From Calamus simplicifolius (lineage: Eukaryota; Streptophyta; Magnoliopsida; Arecales; Arecaceae), in assembly GCA_900491605.1 (NCBI GenBank), contig UESW01004361.1:528886-592885 (forward strand): a DNA stretch of 64,000 bases. Direction: 5' to 3'. Position 1 is the first letter of the stretch. Every line of letters starts with the position of its first letter. Positions 21,590 through 32,527 of this stretch are shown here, one piece after another. The position numbers were made by a program, and so were the translations under genes. The notes under the pieces were generated by a model. The model did not search any database. It had not been told where the DNA came from and saw only the letters and a program-made list of their open reading frames with translations.

Positions 21590-23235
21590 GTTACGGCCGA
21601 CCTAAAATGTTTTCAAAGCTTAGCTCGGATTCGGGCAGCTCGCAAGCCCCGGCCGACCTAAGTATTCTCCTAAACAAGTGTTCGGATTCGGGCCGCTCAC
21701 AAGCCCCGGCCGACCTAAAATGTTTTCAAAGCTTAACTCAGATTTGGGCAGCTCGCAAGCCCCGACCGACCTAAGTATTCTCCCAAACAGATGTTCGGAT
21801 TCGGGCCGCTCACAAGCCCCGGCCAACCTTAAATGTTTTCAAAGCTTAGCTCGGATTCGGGCAGCTCGCAAGCCCCGGCCGACCTAAGATGTTCGAATTT
21901 GGGCCACTCACAAGCCCTGGCCGACCTTAAATGTTTTCAAAGCTTAGCTTGGATTCGGGCAGCTCGCAAGCCCCGGCCGACCTAAGTATTCTCCTAAATA
22001 GGTGTTCGGATTCGGGCCGCTCGCAAGCCCCGGCTGACCTTAAATGTTTTCAAAGCTTAGCTCGGATTCGGGCAGCTCGCAAGCCCCGGCCGACCTAAGT
22101 ATTCTCCCAAACAGATGTTCAGATTCGGGCCGCTCACAATCCCCGGCCGACCTTAAATGTTTTCAAAGCTTAGCTCGGATTTGGGCAGCTCGCAAGCCCC
22201 GGCCGACCTAAGTATTCTCCTAAATAGATGTTCGGATTCGGGCCGCTCACAAGCCTCGGCCGACCTTAAATGTTTTCAAAGCTTAGATCGGATTCGGGCA
22301 GCTCGCAAGCCCCGACCGACCTAAGTATTCTCCTAAACAGGTGTTCGGATTCGGGCCGCTTACAAGCCCTGGTCGACCTTAAATGTTTTCAAAGCTTAGC
22401 TCAGATTTGGGCAGCTCGCAAGCCCCGGCCGACCTAAGTATTCTCCCAAACAGATGTTCGGATTCAGGCCGCTCACAAGCGCCGGCCGACCTTAAATGTT
22501 TTCAAAGATTAGCTCGGATTCGGGCAGCTCGCAAGCCCCGGCCGACCTAAGTATTCTCCTAAACAGATGTTCAGATTTGGGCCGCTCACAAGCCCCGGCC
22601 GACCTTAAATGTTTTCAAAGCTTAGCTCGGATTCGGGCAGCTTGCAAGCCCCGGCCGACCTAAGTATTCTCCTAAATAGGTGTTCGGATTCGGGCCGCTC
22701 ACAAGCCCCGGCCGACCTAAAATGTTTTCAAAGCTTAGCTCAGATTCGGGCAGCTCGCAAGCCCCGACCAACCTAAGTATTCTTCCAAACAGATGTTCAG
22801 ATTCAGGCCACTCACAAGCCACGGCCGACCTAAAATATTTTCAAAGCTTAGCTCGGATTTGGGCAGCTCGCAAGCCCCGGCCAACTTAAGATGTTCGGAT
22901 TCGGGCCGCTCACAAGCCCCGGCCGACCTTAAATGTTTTCAAAGCTTAGCTCGGATTCGGGTAGCTCGCAAGCCCCAGCCAACCTAAGTATTCTCCTAAA
23001 CAGATGTTCGGATTCGGGCCACTCACAAGCCCCGGCCGACCTTAAATGTTTTCAAAGCTTAGCTCGGATTCGGGCAGCTCGCAAGCCCCGGCCGACCTAA
23101 GTATTCTCCCAAACAGATGTTTGGATTCAGGCCGCTTATAAGCCCCGGCCGACCTTAAATGTTTTCAAAGCTTAGCTCGGATTCAGGCAGCTCGCAAGCC
23201 CCGGCCGACCTAAGTTTTCTCCTAAATAGATGTTC
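21590..23235. repeat. 113-bp tandem array in Tat 3' region, about 14-15 units
   Basis: TGTTTTCAAAGCTTA recurs at 21608, 21721, 21834, 21932, 22045, 22158 and onward to about 23160. The period is 113, with shortened 98-base units lacking one half-spacer. Each unit is a dimer of two related halves (GGATTCGGGCAGCTCGCAAG and GGATTCGGGCCGCTCACAAG, each followed by CCCCGGCCGACCT). Tandem arrays between pol and the 3' LTR are a known habit of Tat elements and can seed satellites. Confidence 0.95.
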
Positions 23236-23542
23236 GGATTCGGGCAGCTCACAAGCCCCGACTGACCAAAGTATCCTTCTAAACTATGTCCGGATTCGGG
23301 TGGCTTGCATGCCCTAATTAAACCCGACCGTGGTCTCCTAAGACCTAGCTCGAACTTGGGCGGCTGGTAAATCCCAACCAACGTTCGTAAATGCTTTGGA
23401 GATAATAAAATGCACCGCATACCAAAATCTCATATTCATTGATTGGAAGGAGGAGAAAGATAACAACAGGGGGAAAAAGAAGTGAAAGGAGCCCTCGCTG
23501 GGACTCGCTATCATCTCCGAAAACCGACAAGTCCTCCAAGCG
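23236..23542 (-). other. 3' flank of small antisense unit A
   Basis: Diverged ends of the array, then sequence that on the minus strand is the 3' untranslated part of the ORF at 23543-23806. It includes CAATGAATATGAG (minus, about 23430-23444), an AATGAA-type poly(A) signal. Confidence 0.4.
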
Positions 23543-23806
23543 CTAGGAAAGCTCTGCGACTTGTCGGTGGAGTGATGTTATCTCCTCCCTTTGCCGGTCC
23601 ACCACCTGGCGTAGGGCTATGGCCTCCCTCATAGTAACGGCGATGTACTCTTCGATGACCCTCTCGAGCCGCTGGTGGCTCGCGAAGGCCGACGCCAAGG
23701 CCTACCCGTCGACCATGATAGTGGGACAGCCCCCCTCTGGACGCAGCAAGCCATTGATCACCGCTCTTAAACCATAAGATGACTGCTCTCCTCCTTGAGA
23801 GGCCAT
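23543..23806 (-). pseudogene. Antisense small coiled-coil ORF A (related to ORF C)
   Basis: Minus strand, ATG at 23806 (MASQGGEQSSYG). An internal TAG follows IMVDG, then LASAFASHQRLERVIEEY and a helical Arg/Glu/Gln-rich stretch continue to TAG at 23543. The second half aligns with the ORF at 25997-26311: VDG, LAS, FAS, RL, Y, T.RE, LR, DR and QV are shared at the same spacing. No named family was recognised. It sits inside the Tat element, opposite to gag-pol, with a TATA box about 60 bases upstream. Confidence 0.5.
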
Positions 23807-23865
23807 GTCGAAAGCTGTTCTAAGATTGAACCAAAGGAATGGAAAACACCAGCACCCCTCATCTG

Positions 23866-23873
23866 TATTTATA
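23866..23873 (-). promoter_or_regulatory. TATA box of antisense unit A
   Basis: The minus strand reads TATAAATA about 60 bases before the ATG at 23806. Confidence 0.5.
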
Positions 23874-24589
23874 CTTTTCAAGTGAGTATTTCAATCAGTC
23901 GGGCCGTAACCATCGACCCGTGAGAATTCGCCACATGTCACTGCTTTAACTGGCACCTGCAGAATCTGAAAGGTCATGCCCCATCCCAAGCGAGATCGGT
24001 AATGTGGATGGACTGTTCGAAAACCCCCCTTTTCTTCTCTGGGAACGGGGTACCTTCCGATCTGCTGGCCCCCCGCAATAAATGCTCTCAACACTTCCCC
24101 AAGCTCTTTTAAGCTGGCCACCTTTCGGGAAGCATGAAAAATAAAGAGCTCTAGTGCCTGACAATAATTCGTTCCCTCAGGAGTAGTGACATCATAAATG
24201 GAAGGCGTGACCATGCACCGCCCGTCCTGCCTTGATGCCTCTCACTGAACCCCACAGGGACCTAGCATCATGACTCATGGTGACGACTAAGTCACCCCTC
24301 AGAGCTCAAAATCTTTGAACCTTGGCAGGGCCAAGCAACCATTTTTGAACCTCGGCAAGGCCGAGTGACAAATATCTGAACTACGATAAGATCGGGTCAT
24401 GAATCCCCGAGCTCCGGCCAAAGTTAAGGAACATATTTTACCACAAAACAGTCTCTAAACCTCCGTCTAGACCCGGGCAGCTTACAAGCCCTGACTAGTT
24501 CGGATGGCGTGGGATCCTCATCTAAAAATGAACGAGATGTCCTTATGTCTCACGGCCAACAACAACAACTTGGCACAAAAGAAACAGAA
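23874..24589. other. Spacer between antisense units A and B
   Basis: GC-rich DNA with no clear gene. Short repeats of the form TTTGAACCT(T/C)GGCA(G/A)GGCC occur at 24310-24370 and resemble pieces of the 113-bp array. Confidence 0.4.
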
Positions 24590-25392
24590 ATCGAGAAATA
24601 GAATAAAACTTTCTTTATTTCATTGCCACCGAAACCAATTACGACTGCCTAAGAGGCATTACAAGAGAATTGAAATGCATAAAATAAAAATGAGTACAAG
24701 GCTCGGGAAACTGCTCCAAGGCAGATCTGGGCAACCATGATGCTCCGGCATCCGGAGCGACAAATCAGACAAACCACGAAACGGTCAGCTCACCAGGACA
24801 GTTGGCGAAGCTGACCCTCCACGGCCCCCCTCGAACGAACCCAGAGGTCCAAAAGGAGGCATGGCCCGTGGATGCTGATTCTGAGGACCCGGGCAAACCA
24901 GCCAGCTCCCCTAGGGTGGGATGCTGGATCGTAGGCCGCCACCCAACCAAGAAGCTCGGGGACCATCAGACCCCTGTTGCTCCCATATTCTCCTCCCCGT
25001 GGCAAGGATTCCCCTCAAAGAAGGGATAAGAATCTAGGTCAGCGGAGGAGGGAGGCTCTGTGCATGCTACGGGGGTGTCGATACACTTCCTACCGTAAGC
25101 CCCCCGTAGCGAACCACAAAGGACACATGGGAAGCACATATGTTCGCTCTCCATGTGATCTCTGCGGCCCTCCTGTGTGCTCTCCATATGATCTCCGGGA
25201 CTCATCCCCTTAGGGAGAGCCAACCTCCCGCGGCTCCTTCGTCACCCCAGCTATCCGGGGGAGGATGACTTATGAAAGAAAAGTCCGGTCCTCCCACTTG
25301 AAACGCCAAAGATATGGGCATTGTGGAAACTCCAATAGGGAAGGGAACTTAGAGGATGGCCTAGCACGACCCCTCTTCCCCCTTTTTTATAG
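24590..25392 (-). other. Possible antisense unit B (decayed)
   Basis: The minus strand has CTATAAAAAA at 25392-25383, an ATG at 25321 opening about 39 codons (MPISLAFQVGG...), scattered open stretches to 24765, and GAAATAAAGAAAG (AATAAA) near 24612. The signals frame the block like units A and C, but no continuous protein or known domain is seen. Confidence 0.3.
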
Positions 25393-25996
25393 GCGGAGAT
25401 GAACCGGGGGCAGCTATCAAAGCCAGAAGCCCCAAGATTCAAAACACATGGCCCATGCCACCACGTGGCCTCCCAGGATGAAAGCAACGCCCCATTGCGC
25501 ACCGAACCCATCACCTAAACCATGAAGCATGCAAAGATTTCCTTTTGATCCCGAATCACGGTTATTAAATGCAGGGAATCGCCCACTGATCTTACAAAAA
25601 CTGACAGATCCAGGAGATCGTCCTACGAAAGTAACATCCTCCAATGGTAAACGGGTGCGTGCGCCGTACGCCAAAATGGCCAGCATGGAAAAAGACCAAC
25701 GCCATAAAAGCCTTCTGAAAAGCGCTGGAGCAGCTTTTTGCTCCCCACAGAGCCGCATTATCAACTCTAGCGAAATAAAAACCGATTTATCTGCGGAACG
25801 GTAGAGCACTGGCAGGGCAGCAAAAAGCACGAAAACCAACTGTTCGTCAATAGCTCCCCAAAGAAGTTAATCGCTCGAAGAACTTGTGCAACGAAGGTAA
25901 ACATCTCAAAACAAAAATGAACATGAGGGCTACGCAAACTATTCTTTCATTCACCGAAAAAGGGAGTGACAAAAAGAAACAAAAATACATCAGCCC
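25393..25996. other. Spacer between antisense units B and C
   Basis: No gene was recognised. The minus strand has AATGAAAGAATAG near 25948, a likely poly(A) signal for unit C. The ORFs on both strands are unrelated to known proteins. Confidence 0.4.
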
Positions 25997-26311
25997 TCAC
26001 AGGGGCTCGTCGTTCTCTCCCGGAACCGCCGACCGTTCTCCCTGATCCGCCACAGGGCTACCCACCTGCTGTTGGAGAGACGCCATGCACCTCTCTAGGC
26101 GATCATTAATCGCACGGAGATGCATAATCTCCCTGGTGGAGGTGATCACGTATTATTTGGTCGCCTCCTGGAGTCGTTTTCGACTCGCAAACAAGGAGGC
26201 CAGGACCTCCCCGTCGACGACAGTCTGAGTGCGGCTCCTACGAGCCCCCCAGCGAGTGTTGGCATCGTCGGCTGGTGCCCCGACTAACCCCCCGCCATCC
26301 TTGGAAGCCAT
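25997..26311 (-). pseudogene. Antisense small coiled-coil ORF C (related to ORF A)
   Basis: Minus strand, ATG at 26311 (MASKDGGGLVG), TGA at 25997, about 104 codons with one internal TAA after LQEATK. The core VVDGEVLASLFASRKRLQEA and the helix TSTREIMHLRAINDRLERCM align with ORF A without gaps across about 55 residues. The C-terminus is acidic and Gly/Pro-rich. A TTTAAATA box lies about 80 bases upstream. The function is unknown. Confidence 0.5.
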
Positions 26312-26387
26312 TCCGTCGGCACAAGCCCGTATTGAGCTAGCAAAGATCGTCGAATAAAATGGCTAACGATAATCGGCCCCTCCGTCG

Positions 26388-26399
26388 GTATTTAAACCG
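26388..26399 (-). promoter_or_regulatory. TATA-like box of antisense unit C
   Basis: GGTTTAAATACC on the minus strand, about 80 bases before the ATG at 26311; the sequence is nearly palindromic. Confidence 0.35.
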
Positions 26400-26489
26400 C
26401 TCCAAGCAAGAAATCTACCTGCTCTAGCCATCGGCTCCCGAGCCACCGACGCGAAATCCCGCCATGTGCCGCCGCTTTGGTAACCGCTT

Positions 26490-26580
26490 TCATCCGTCGG
26501 CCCTAGCTGACCTATTTCATCCGTCGGCCCTAGCCGACCTACTTCATCCGTCGGCCTTAGCGGACCTACCTCATTTCTCA
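26490..26580. repeat. Short tandem repeat (3 x about 30 bp)
   Basis: Three copies of (T)CATCCGTCGGCC(C/T)TAGC(C/T/G)GACCTA. The units echo the CGACCTATCCCGTC repeats in the LTRs of this element. Confidence 0.7.
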
Positions 26581-26864
26581 GGCTTTGGTTAATCCATTGC
26601 ATCGCTCAGCCTAAACTGAGCCAGGCCATCTCTCATTTCATCCGCCAAGGCTATCCCCCGCCTTGGCCCCAACCAATACATTCCCTCGATCCTGAGGTAA
26701 AAGCAACCAAACAGCACCAACAAGCCATAAGTCGCTTGCGATTGGGGCGAAATTTGGAGCAAAGGACTGCCCAAGAAAAAGCATTCAAATGGAAGCGGAA
26801 AGTTCATTCATTAAAGAACTTCAGACAGTGCTACATCTCGGGAAGCAAAATGTAGAAGTGACTT

Positions 26865-29854
26865 TTAAAAGCCGGGAACCGCATCAGTTCCAGGAGAACC
26901 CCCAATTACATCTGCAGAGGCATGACTTGATTCGCCCTTTTCGAATATCTTAGCCTCCTTGGCGACAATCTGCGAATGTCCTCTAGAAGCTGCGGCCTCG
27001 CTGGGACTCGGGGCGGTACCAAGATCGATGTCCGAAGCGTCGATGTACTCATCCTCCTCTTCACCCCCGGAGTCACTGGCATCAAGAGCTTCAGCATTCA
27101 AGAAAGAGAGATCCTATTCTGGATGCTCGCTGGATATCTTGTCTCTGCATTCTTCCACTCTGAGTTGGAAGGCGTCAGAACAAATTACGTCCTGTTCGCC
27201 CTTGAGCATGGCGAGTCGCATCTCAACCTCGGCCATTTGGCTCCGCGATAGGGCAACTTGCCCCTCAGCTTCCGCGACCTGAGCCCGCAGAAAAACAATT
27301 TGCTCCTCGAACTCGCCGGCCCGCGCCTCGAGTTCCAAACTCCTATCTCGGCTAGATGCAAGCTCACCTTGCAAGGCCCGATTATCCAGCCCTAATTTTG
27401 CCATCTGCGAAGCCAAATCAGTCGGCGCCGTGAGGAACCAACAAAGGAAACTAAAAAAGGGAATAGGATCGTACCTCCTCCTTTTGTCGGGCCAACCTTT
27501 TGGTTAGCTCCTCGACCTCACCCCTGGCCCTCGCTTTATCGGCTCTAACCAGCTCGACCCTTTCTTGGAGAGCATTAATTCTTGACTGCTTATCTTCAAC
27601 CTCTCTCCGGGCTTGGGATAGCTCGTCACTCAGCCGGGCTATTGTCCCCTCGTGCCATTTAGCGTTGGCTCTCAAGTCGGCGACATCGCGATCACGCCAC
27701 TGCAGCTTATCCTCTACTTCATCAAGCATTCTGGCCAGGCGGTTTCTCTCATCGGCGGCCTCCTTCCCCAGCTGGCCCAGACTCTCGTTATGCTCTTTCT
27801 GCATCGCCGCCACTTCCTCAGAATGCTTTGACCTAACTCGAGCCAACTCCAAGCATGCATCATCACTCTTCACCAAGAGCCCTTGCAACTCTTTCACTTT
27901 ACGCTTTTGCTTAGACGCTTCGGCTAAAGCAGCCTAATACGATGCCCTCATCCCCACCAAGCTTTCGTTGCTAGCGGCCAGGAGTTCCACAAACTTCTCG
28001 GATGCCTCCGCTCGCGATCGGAGTTCGGCGCTGGCTCTCTTGGCCTGAACTCCGGCCCCCGTCACCAAACTCAAATGCCAGCACATCGCCCGAGAAAGCA
28101 AAACACTCTACAGGATAAAGAACGAGTAAGAACATGCACTCAAGTCAGCCGGAAAGCATCTGCCACCCAAGAGTGGTGACTCACCAGAGAGGCGTAGGCC
28201 CGTGTCATCTTCATGAGGGTCGGATTGTCGATGTCGGGAAGAAGATGGATACTTTCGGCCACACCCTGCTGCTCGAACGCAGCATCAACCAACTCCATGT
28301 CCGCAAACTTGTCCGCCGAGGGATCCGCACCCGGGTACAGGACCGACCTCATCAAAGCGGAGAACGCCTCCTCAATGTCCATATTCGAGCTGCTAGGCTG
28401 GCCGTCTCCACTCGAGGAGTCAACCCGGGCGACCTCCGACTGAGAAGCCTTCAACCTCCCAGCCTCTTCTATCAGAATTCTGGCCTGAGCTTCCTCAGAC
28501 AATTTGGCCAACCCGAGCGCCAGCCTTCCCAAAACCCTTTTGGAAGGAGTCTCCATTGTGGGACTCTCGTCTCGCTGCACTCCCTCTCCCGACCCGTCTC
28601 CTTTGGTCACAGTCACCCACGTCTCCTCTGCAGGCTCTGCCGAAACCTCTATCCGACTTGCTTCTCAAACCACTACGGGCGACCCAACGTCGCTATCCCT
28701 GGACTCTCCCGCAGGAGGCCCCACAAGAGGGAGCTCGCCCCGAACCTCACCAACGGCAGCCGCTCCCTCTTGCTCTCCTACCAAGGTCGGGAGTAAACCC
28801 GCGGTCGGGGAGAGCCCCCCAGAAATGACGACTTCCATCGAATCCGTCGTCGGCTCGTCTTTCAAAGGGGGTGCGGCCGAATAAGCCAATGGAATCTCAT
28901 CCGAGCTATATGATAGTTCCACCACAGGGGGCAAGGGATCTCAGCTGTCCTCCTCAAATCCTCCTTTGCTTCCGACGCTCCTGCCGTGATCGCGCCGGCA
29001 TCCGGAGAGCATCTTTCGGAAGTATGAGCCCTCTTCTTGGGCCTACTTCTCTTCGCACCGCTGCTCTCCCCTGGGTGCTTGCCCTTCTTTCTCTTGACAA
29101 GGCCTGACAACGTAGACCTCTTGGCTGTGAGATCGAAAAGTATGCAATTAAACCCAAACACGTCCGCCTGGATAAAAAATAGCGGAAAAGAGAAAAGGGA
29201 GGACTTACCTTGCGGGTCCAGAGGGCTGAGCCTGGCGGCGAAAAGAGCACCCTCCGATAACAAATCATTGGCCGAGAATATATGGCCATTGCGGAGGACA
29301 TCCAAATCTTTCTCCTCCCGCTCGGACAAAATCGGATGCGTTTCTGCATCCCGGATGAAATTTCCCCATCTCCGAGGGAAGTCGGAACCAACGTTCCCCT
29401 CGGCGATGATGAATCGACTCTTCCATCCCTTTATGGAGGACGGCTTATCCGCAATCATTTTGAAGGACCTCCGGGGTCCGATGTAAGGCCACTCTGATTT
29501 CCTTCTAGGTATTAGATGATAACAGACACAGAAAAGAGGGAGAGTGGTGACAACCTGAATCTGATGGCACATTGAAATAAATCCGATAATACTCTGCCAT
29601 CTATTTGGGGCCACCATCGCCGGACAGATGTTGTAATGTGTCATGATTTCCTTCACCAAGGGATGAAGAGGAAACCGGAGGCCTGCTTTCAAACTGTCCT
29701 CGTAAATGAAGACCTCATGCTCCAGATCTTGCGAGACCCTATGCTCAGGTCCTGGAAATCGTAGAATGACGTCTAGGGGTATACCATACCTCTGGCGAAT
29801 CTTTCCCACATCCTCAGTGACGATCTCCGAAGCTACATCGTCGGGGCTCATCAT
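26865..29854 (-). pseudogene. Antisense intron-containing gene: putative gypsy-type transposon protein (Transposase_28-like) with coiled coil
   Basis: Minus strand, ATG near 29854. Exon 1 (to 29209) encodes the conserved plant domain known as 'putative gypsy type transposon' (PF04195), with IRQRYGIP, GLRFPLHP and SSIKGWKSRF. Introns with GT-AG ends fit at 29208-29125, 28184-28108 and 27474-27405. Exon 2 starts with a basic, NLS-like run (KRKKGKHPGESSGAKRSRPK). The later exons (28107-27475, then 27404 onward) form a long Glu/Arg/Ala coiled coil, ending in an acidic tail near 26865. A frameshift near 28930, a TAG at 27934-27936 and another near 27112 break it. The equivalent gene at 61535-63803 has the same layout. 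Such antisense ORFs are known in Grande and RIRE2; their role is not established. Confidence 0.8.
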
Positions 29855-30228
29855 CCTCCTAGTTAGAAAAAGCACCAGGCAAAACGGCAAATGGGGCGAA
29901 AGACGGGACTCCCCAGAAAACAAAATGGGAGGATATTGCAAACAGATGCAGCGCTGCTATCGCTTTGCTTCCCCCCTAAGGAAGCAATCTTGAGAAGATG
30001 AGGCGCTTCGCCTGAGGCATCCGGAACCGCCTTGATAAACGCCGCATGAATCAGGATTTGCTACGTGGCATTTCCCCAGCCGTCGCCCCTGGAGGAGCCT
30101 TACCCATGAAGGCATGATGACCTCGCTGCATTAATTAGGGCATCATTGCGCAGGCTATCTAAACCGGATCGTCCCATCCAAAATGTGCCACCTGGACTTA
30201 TGCTCCCTATGCCCGAACCTGTGCTTCG
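29855..30228. other. Region between antisense gene start and 3' LTR
   Basis: Likely promoter and 5' untranslated region of the antisense gene. No clear TATA box or ORF was seen. Confidence 0.35.
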
Positions 30229-30249
30229 AACTAGAGAGTGGAGGGCATG
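30229..30249 (+). other. Polypurine tract of Tat element
   Basis: AGAGAGTGGAGGGCATG directly precedes the 3' LTR, the priming site for plus-strand DNA synthesis. Confidence 0.7.
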
Positions 30250-31350
30250 TGTTGGGGGGTAAAATTATCATGCGACATTAATCGTGCACGCGGCTAAGGT
30301 CAGCCCTGATTCCCGTTCGATCGAGCGATGCCCGCCAATGATAGGTCGGTGAATTGAGATGCTCCAGCCCCTCACCAGACTAGGGGTCCTCGTGGTACTG
30401 ACCTATCCCGTCTATCGGCCCCAGCCGAGCTATCGACCTCCTTCTGTCGGCTTCTCCAGCCGACCTATCCCGTCTATCGGCCCCAACCGAGCCATCAACC
30501 TCCTTCGGTCGACTTCTCCAGCCGACCTATCCCGTCTCTCGGACCCATCCAGGCTATTGACCTTCGTCCGTCGGTTCTTCTAACCGACCTATCTCCCTCC
30601 TTGGCCCTGATTACCAGGCTACCATTTTAGCTCAGCTCAATCTGAGCGACACTACCCCCTCCACAGAATTTGACGCGGGTAACCGACCTATCTCCCTCCT
30701 TGGCCCTGATTGCCAGGCTGCCGTTTTAGCTCAGCTCAGTCTAAGCGACACTACCCCCTCCGTAGAATTCGACGCGGGAAAGCCCAAACTTCCGAGATCC
30801 TAAGTGGAAATCATATCAGAAAGTGGCCTAAGGGAGCCTAACAATTTGGGACCTACGCCCCCGTCAGATCCCTAGGAAGCAACAAGTTCTCTCAGCCGTC
30901 GATCCACTAACTAACCGGATATGGATCCTACCAAACTCGCAACAAACTAGATTCGAATCCCAACGGCCTTTGGGCCCACAACGCTCCTCCCTAACGATCA
31001 GGTGATCCTCTATAAATACTGTAGTTCCAGACCCCCTGAGGTAGGCGCACATTCTCGGACACTATTCCCCTTCTTTTCTCTCTGCACACTTGCTCACTCT
31101 GTCGCTCTTAGCCCCCTATTCTACCATTGTTGCTCTGCCCAAAGCTCTCTGGAGGAACTCTCCAGCGAGAGCCTTCTCCTCTCATCTTGTTGCCCGTTGG
31201 TCCCTTACTGACTTGAGCATCGGAGGGTCTTCCGCGGAGGGCCACCCCCAGCGCCTCCCACGTGTAGGCTTCCTTGCAGGTCCGCCCAGGAGGGAGCTTG
31301 ATCAAGAGACCGGATGCGACCAAGTCGAGGAGCGGATTTCAGCGACAACA
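30250..31350 (+). repeat. 3' LTR of 16.5-kb Tat element
   Basis: Begins TGTTGGGGGGTAAAA and ends CAGCGACAACA; followed by the target duplication CATCC at 31351. It is co-linear with the 5' LTR apart from the G run. Confidence 0.95.
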
Positions 31351-31355
31351 CATCC

Positions 31356-32527
31356 TATGCATCATAACATGTGTCTTGTTGTATTATTTATTATTTTATT
31401 CTAGTTTAAGAAATTAGAATACAACATATGAATAATTCACCCAATAGAACTTTCCATAAAATGTTATGTATTTTCATAAAATTTCTTTATAAAATCTTTA
31501 AAATAAATTTTATGAATAACAATTTGTATAGTTATGAAATGTTAAATACCTACGTTGATAAGTTTGTCTAAGGAGACTGGTAGTTAAGTATGTCCGCTTG
31601 TGACCCATCGGCATTTTCTGTAAGCCATTGACTAGGACTATTTGACTAATCATAATTATACTTATCTTTAAAAAAATTATATAATTATGAAAAGTTGAAT
31701 ACCTATGTGATATCTTTGTCTAAGGAGACCGGTACTTAAGTGTGTCTGCTTATGATCCACTGGCCTTTTCTAGAAGCTATTGATTAGGACTATTTAACTA
31801 ATCATGATTATGCCTATTGTCTAGGGTCTTAGTTAATGAACAAAGACAATATTATTATAATTCTAAACATATTTAAGAAGGGGTTTTAAATGTGTGGTTT
31901 AGAATTATAATATTAAAAATTTGATTCTTAAATAAAGTTATGAAATTAAAAATAATCTTAGGTTAAGTTAATATATAATATTAATTTAATAATGAGATTA
32001 TTAAATCTAAGACTAATCTTTTTAATTTCATAAATAACAAGAATATGATTCTTTATATAAAAATTAATTTCAAAAGTTAATATGCGATATTAAATTTTAA
32101 TAATATGATTATTAAAAAATTTTGATATTAATTTCTAAAGGATAATAGTTATCTTAAAATATTTATAAGAATTCGATTCTTGAAAGAATTAAATTCATAG
32201 ATTAAATCTACATGAGATGACAAGATTTAAAGGTTATTGAATTTAATTCATAAAGATAAAAAGGTTATCTTTATATAATAAAATATAATTTCACTTTAAT
32301 AATGAGTAATTAATAAATTCATTGGTTCCACCATTGGTTTAGCACCGTGAGAGTTGAACAACGCCTGCTTTGATTTCTTTCCCCTATGGGCGGTATCCGT
32401 TCAATTCAATAACAAGGCTAGATCTTCTAGGATAGAATTTCTAGATGTATTTCAAGCTCGACCTACCCTACTGTGGCATGCTTGGGTTAAGTATAGAAAA
32501 TTGAAATGGTGAGTCTTACTCATAAAG
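31356..32527. other. AT-rich DNA between two elements
   Basis: No gene. It may contain the lost 5' LTR of the old copia element whose body starts after 42770, since copia copy B inserted between them, but I could not align it to the 3' LTR at 49152. Confidence 0.35.
31528..31833. repeat. Tandem duplication, period about 153 bp
   Basis: Two diverged copies share TTTGTCTAAGGAGAC(T/C)GGTA, TTAAGT(A/G)TGTC(C/T)GCTT and TAGGACTATTT(G/A)ACTAATCAT in the same order. Confidence 0.8.

Larger units (their letters stand above)
14837..31350 (+). mobile_element. Complete 16.5-kb Tat-lineage Ty3/gypsy element with antisense genes
   Basis: LTRs (1116 and 1101 bp) with TG...CA ends are flanked by a perfect 5-bp target duplication CATCC (14832-14836 and 31351-31355). 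Order on the plus strand: LTR, primer site, gag, protease, RT, RNase H, a second archaeal-type RNase H, integrase, 113-bp tandem array, several minus-strand units, polypurine tract, LTR. The second RNase H and the large antisense-gene region are hallmarks of Tat elements such as Grande and RIRE2. The coding regions carry frameshifts and stops, so this copy would need proteins from another element. In the first 330 bases the LTRs differ at about 17 sites, mostly transitions. Confidence 0.96.

Noticed and set aside
21590..23235. CRISPR-like repeat/spacer layout
   Set aside because: The intervals between repeats are themselves repeated, not unique spacers, and the context is a plant retrotransposon.
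21487..23420. Series of similar 65-95-codon ORFs
   Set aside because: Shadows of the 113-bp tandem array; each breaks at unit variants.
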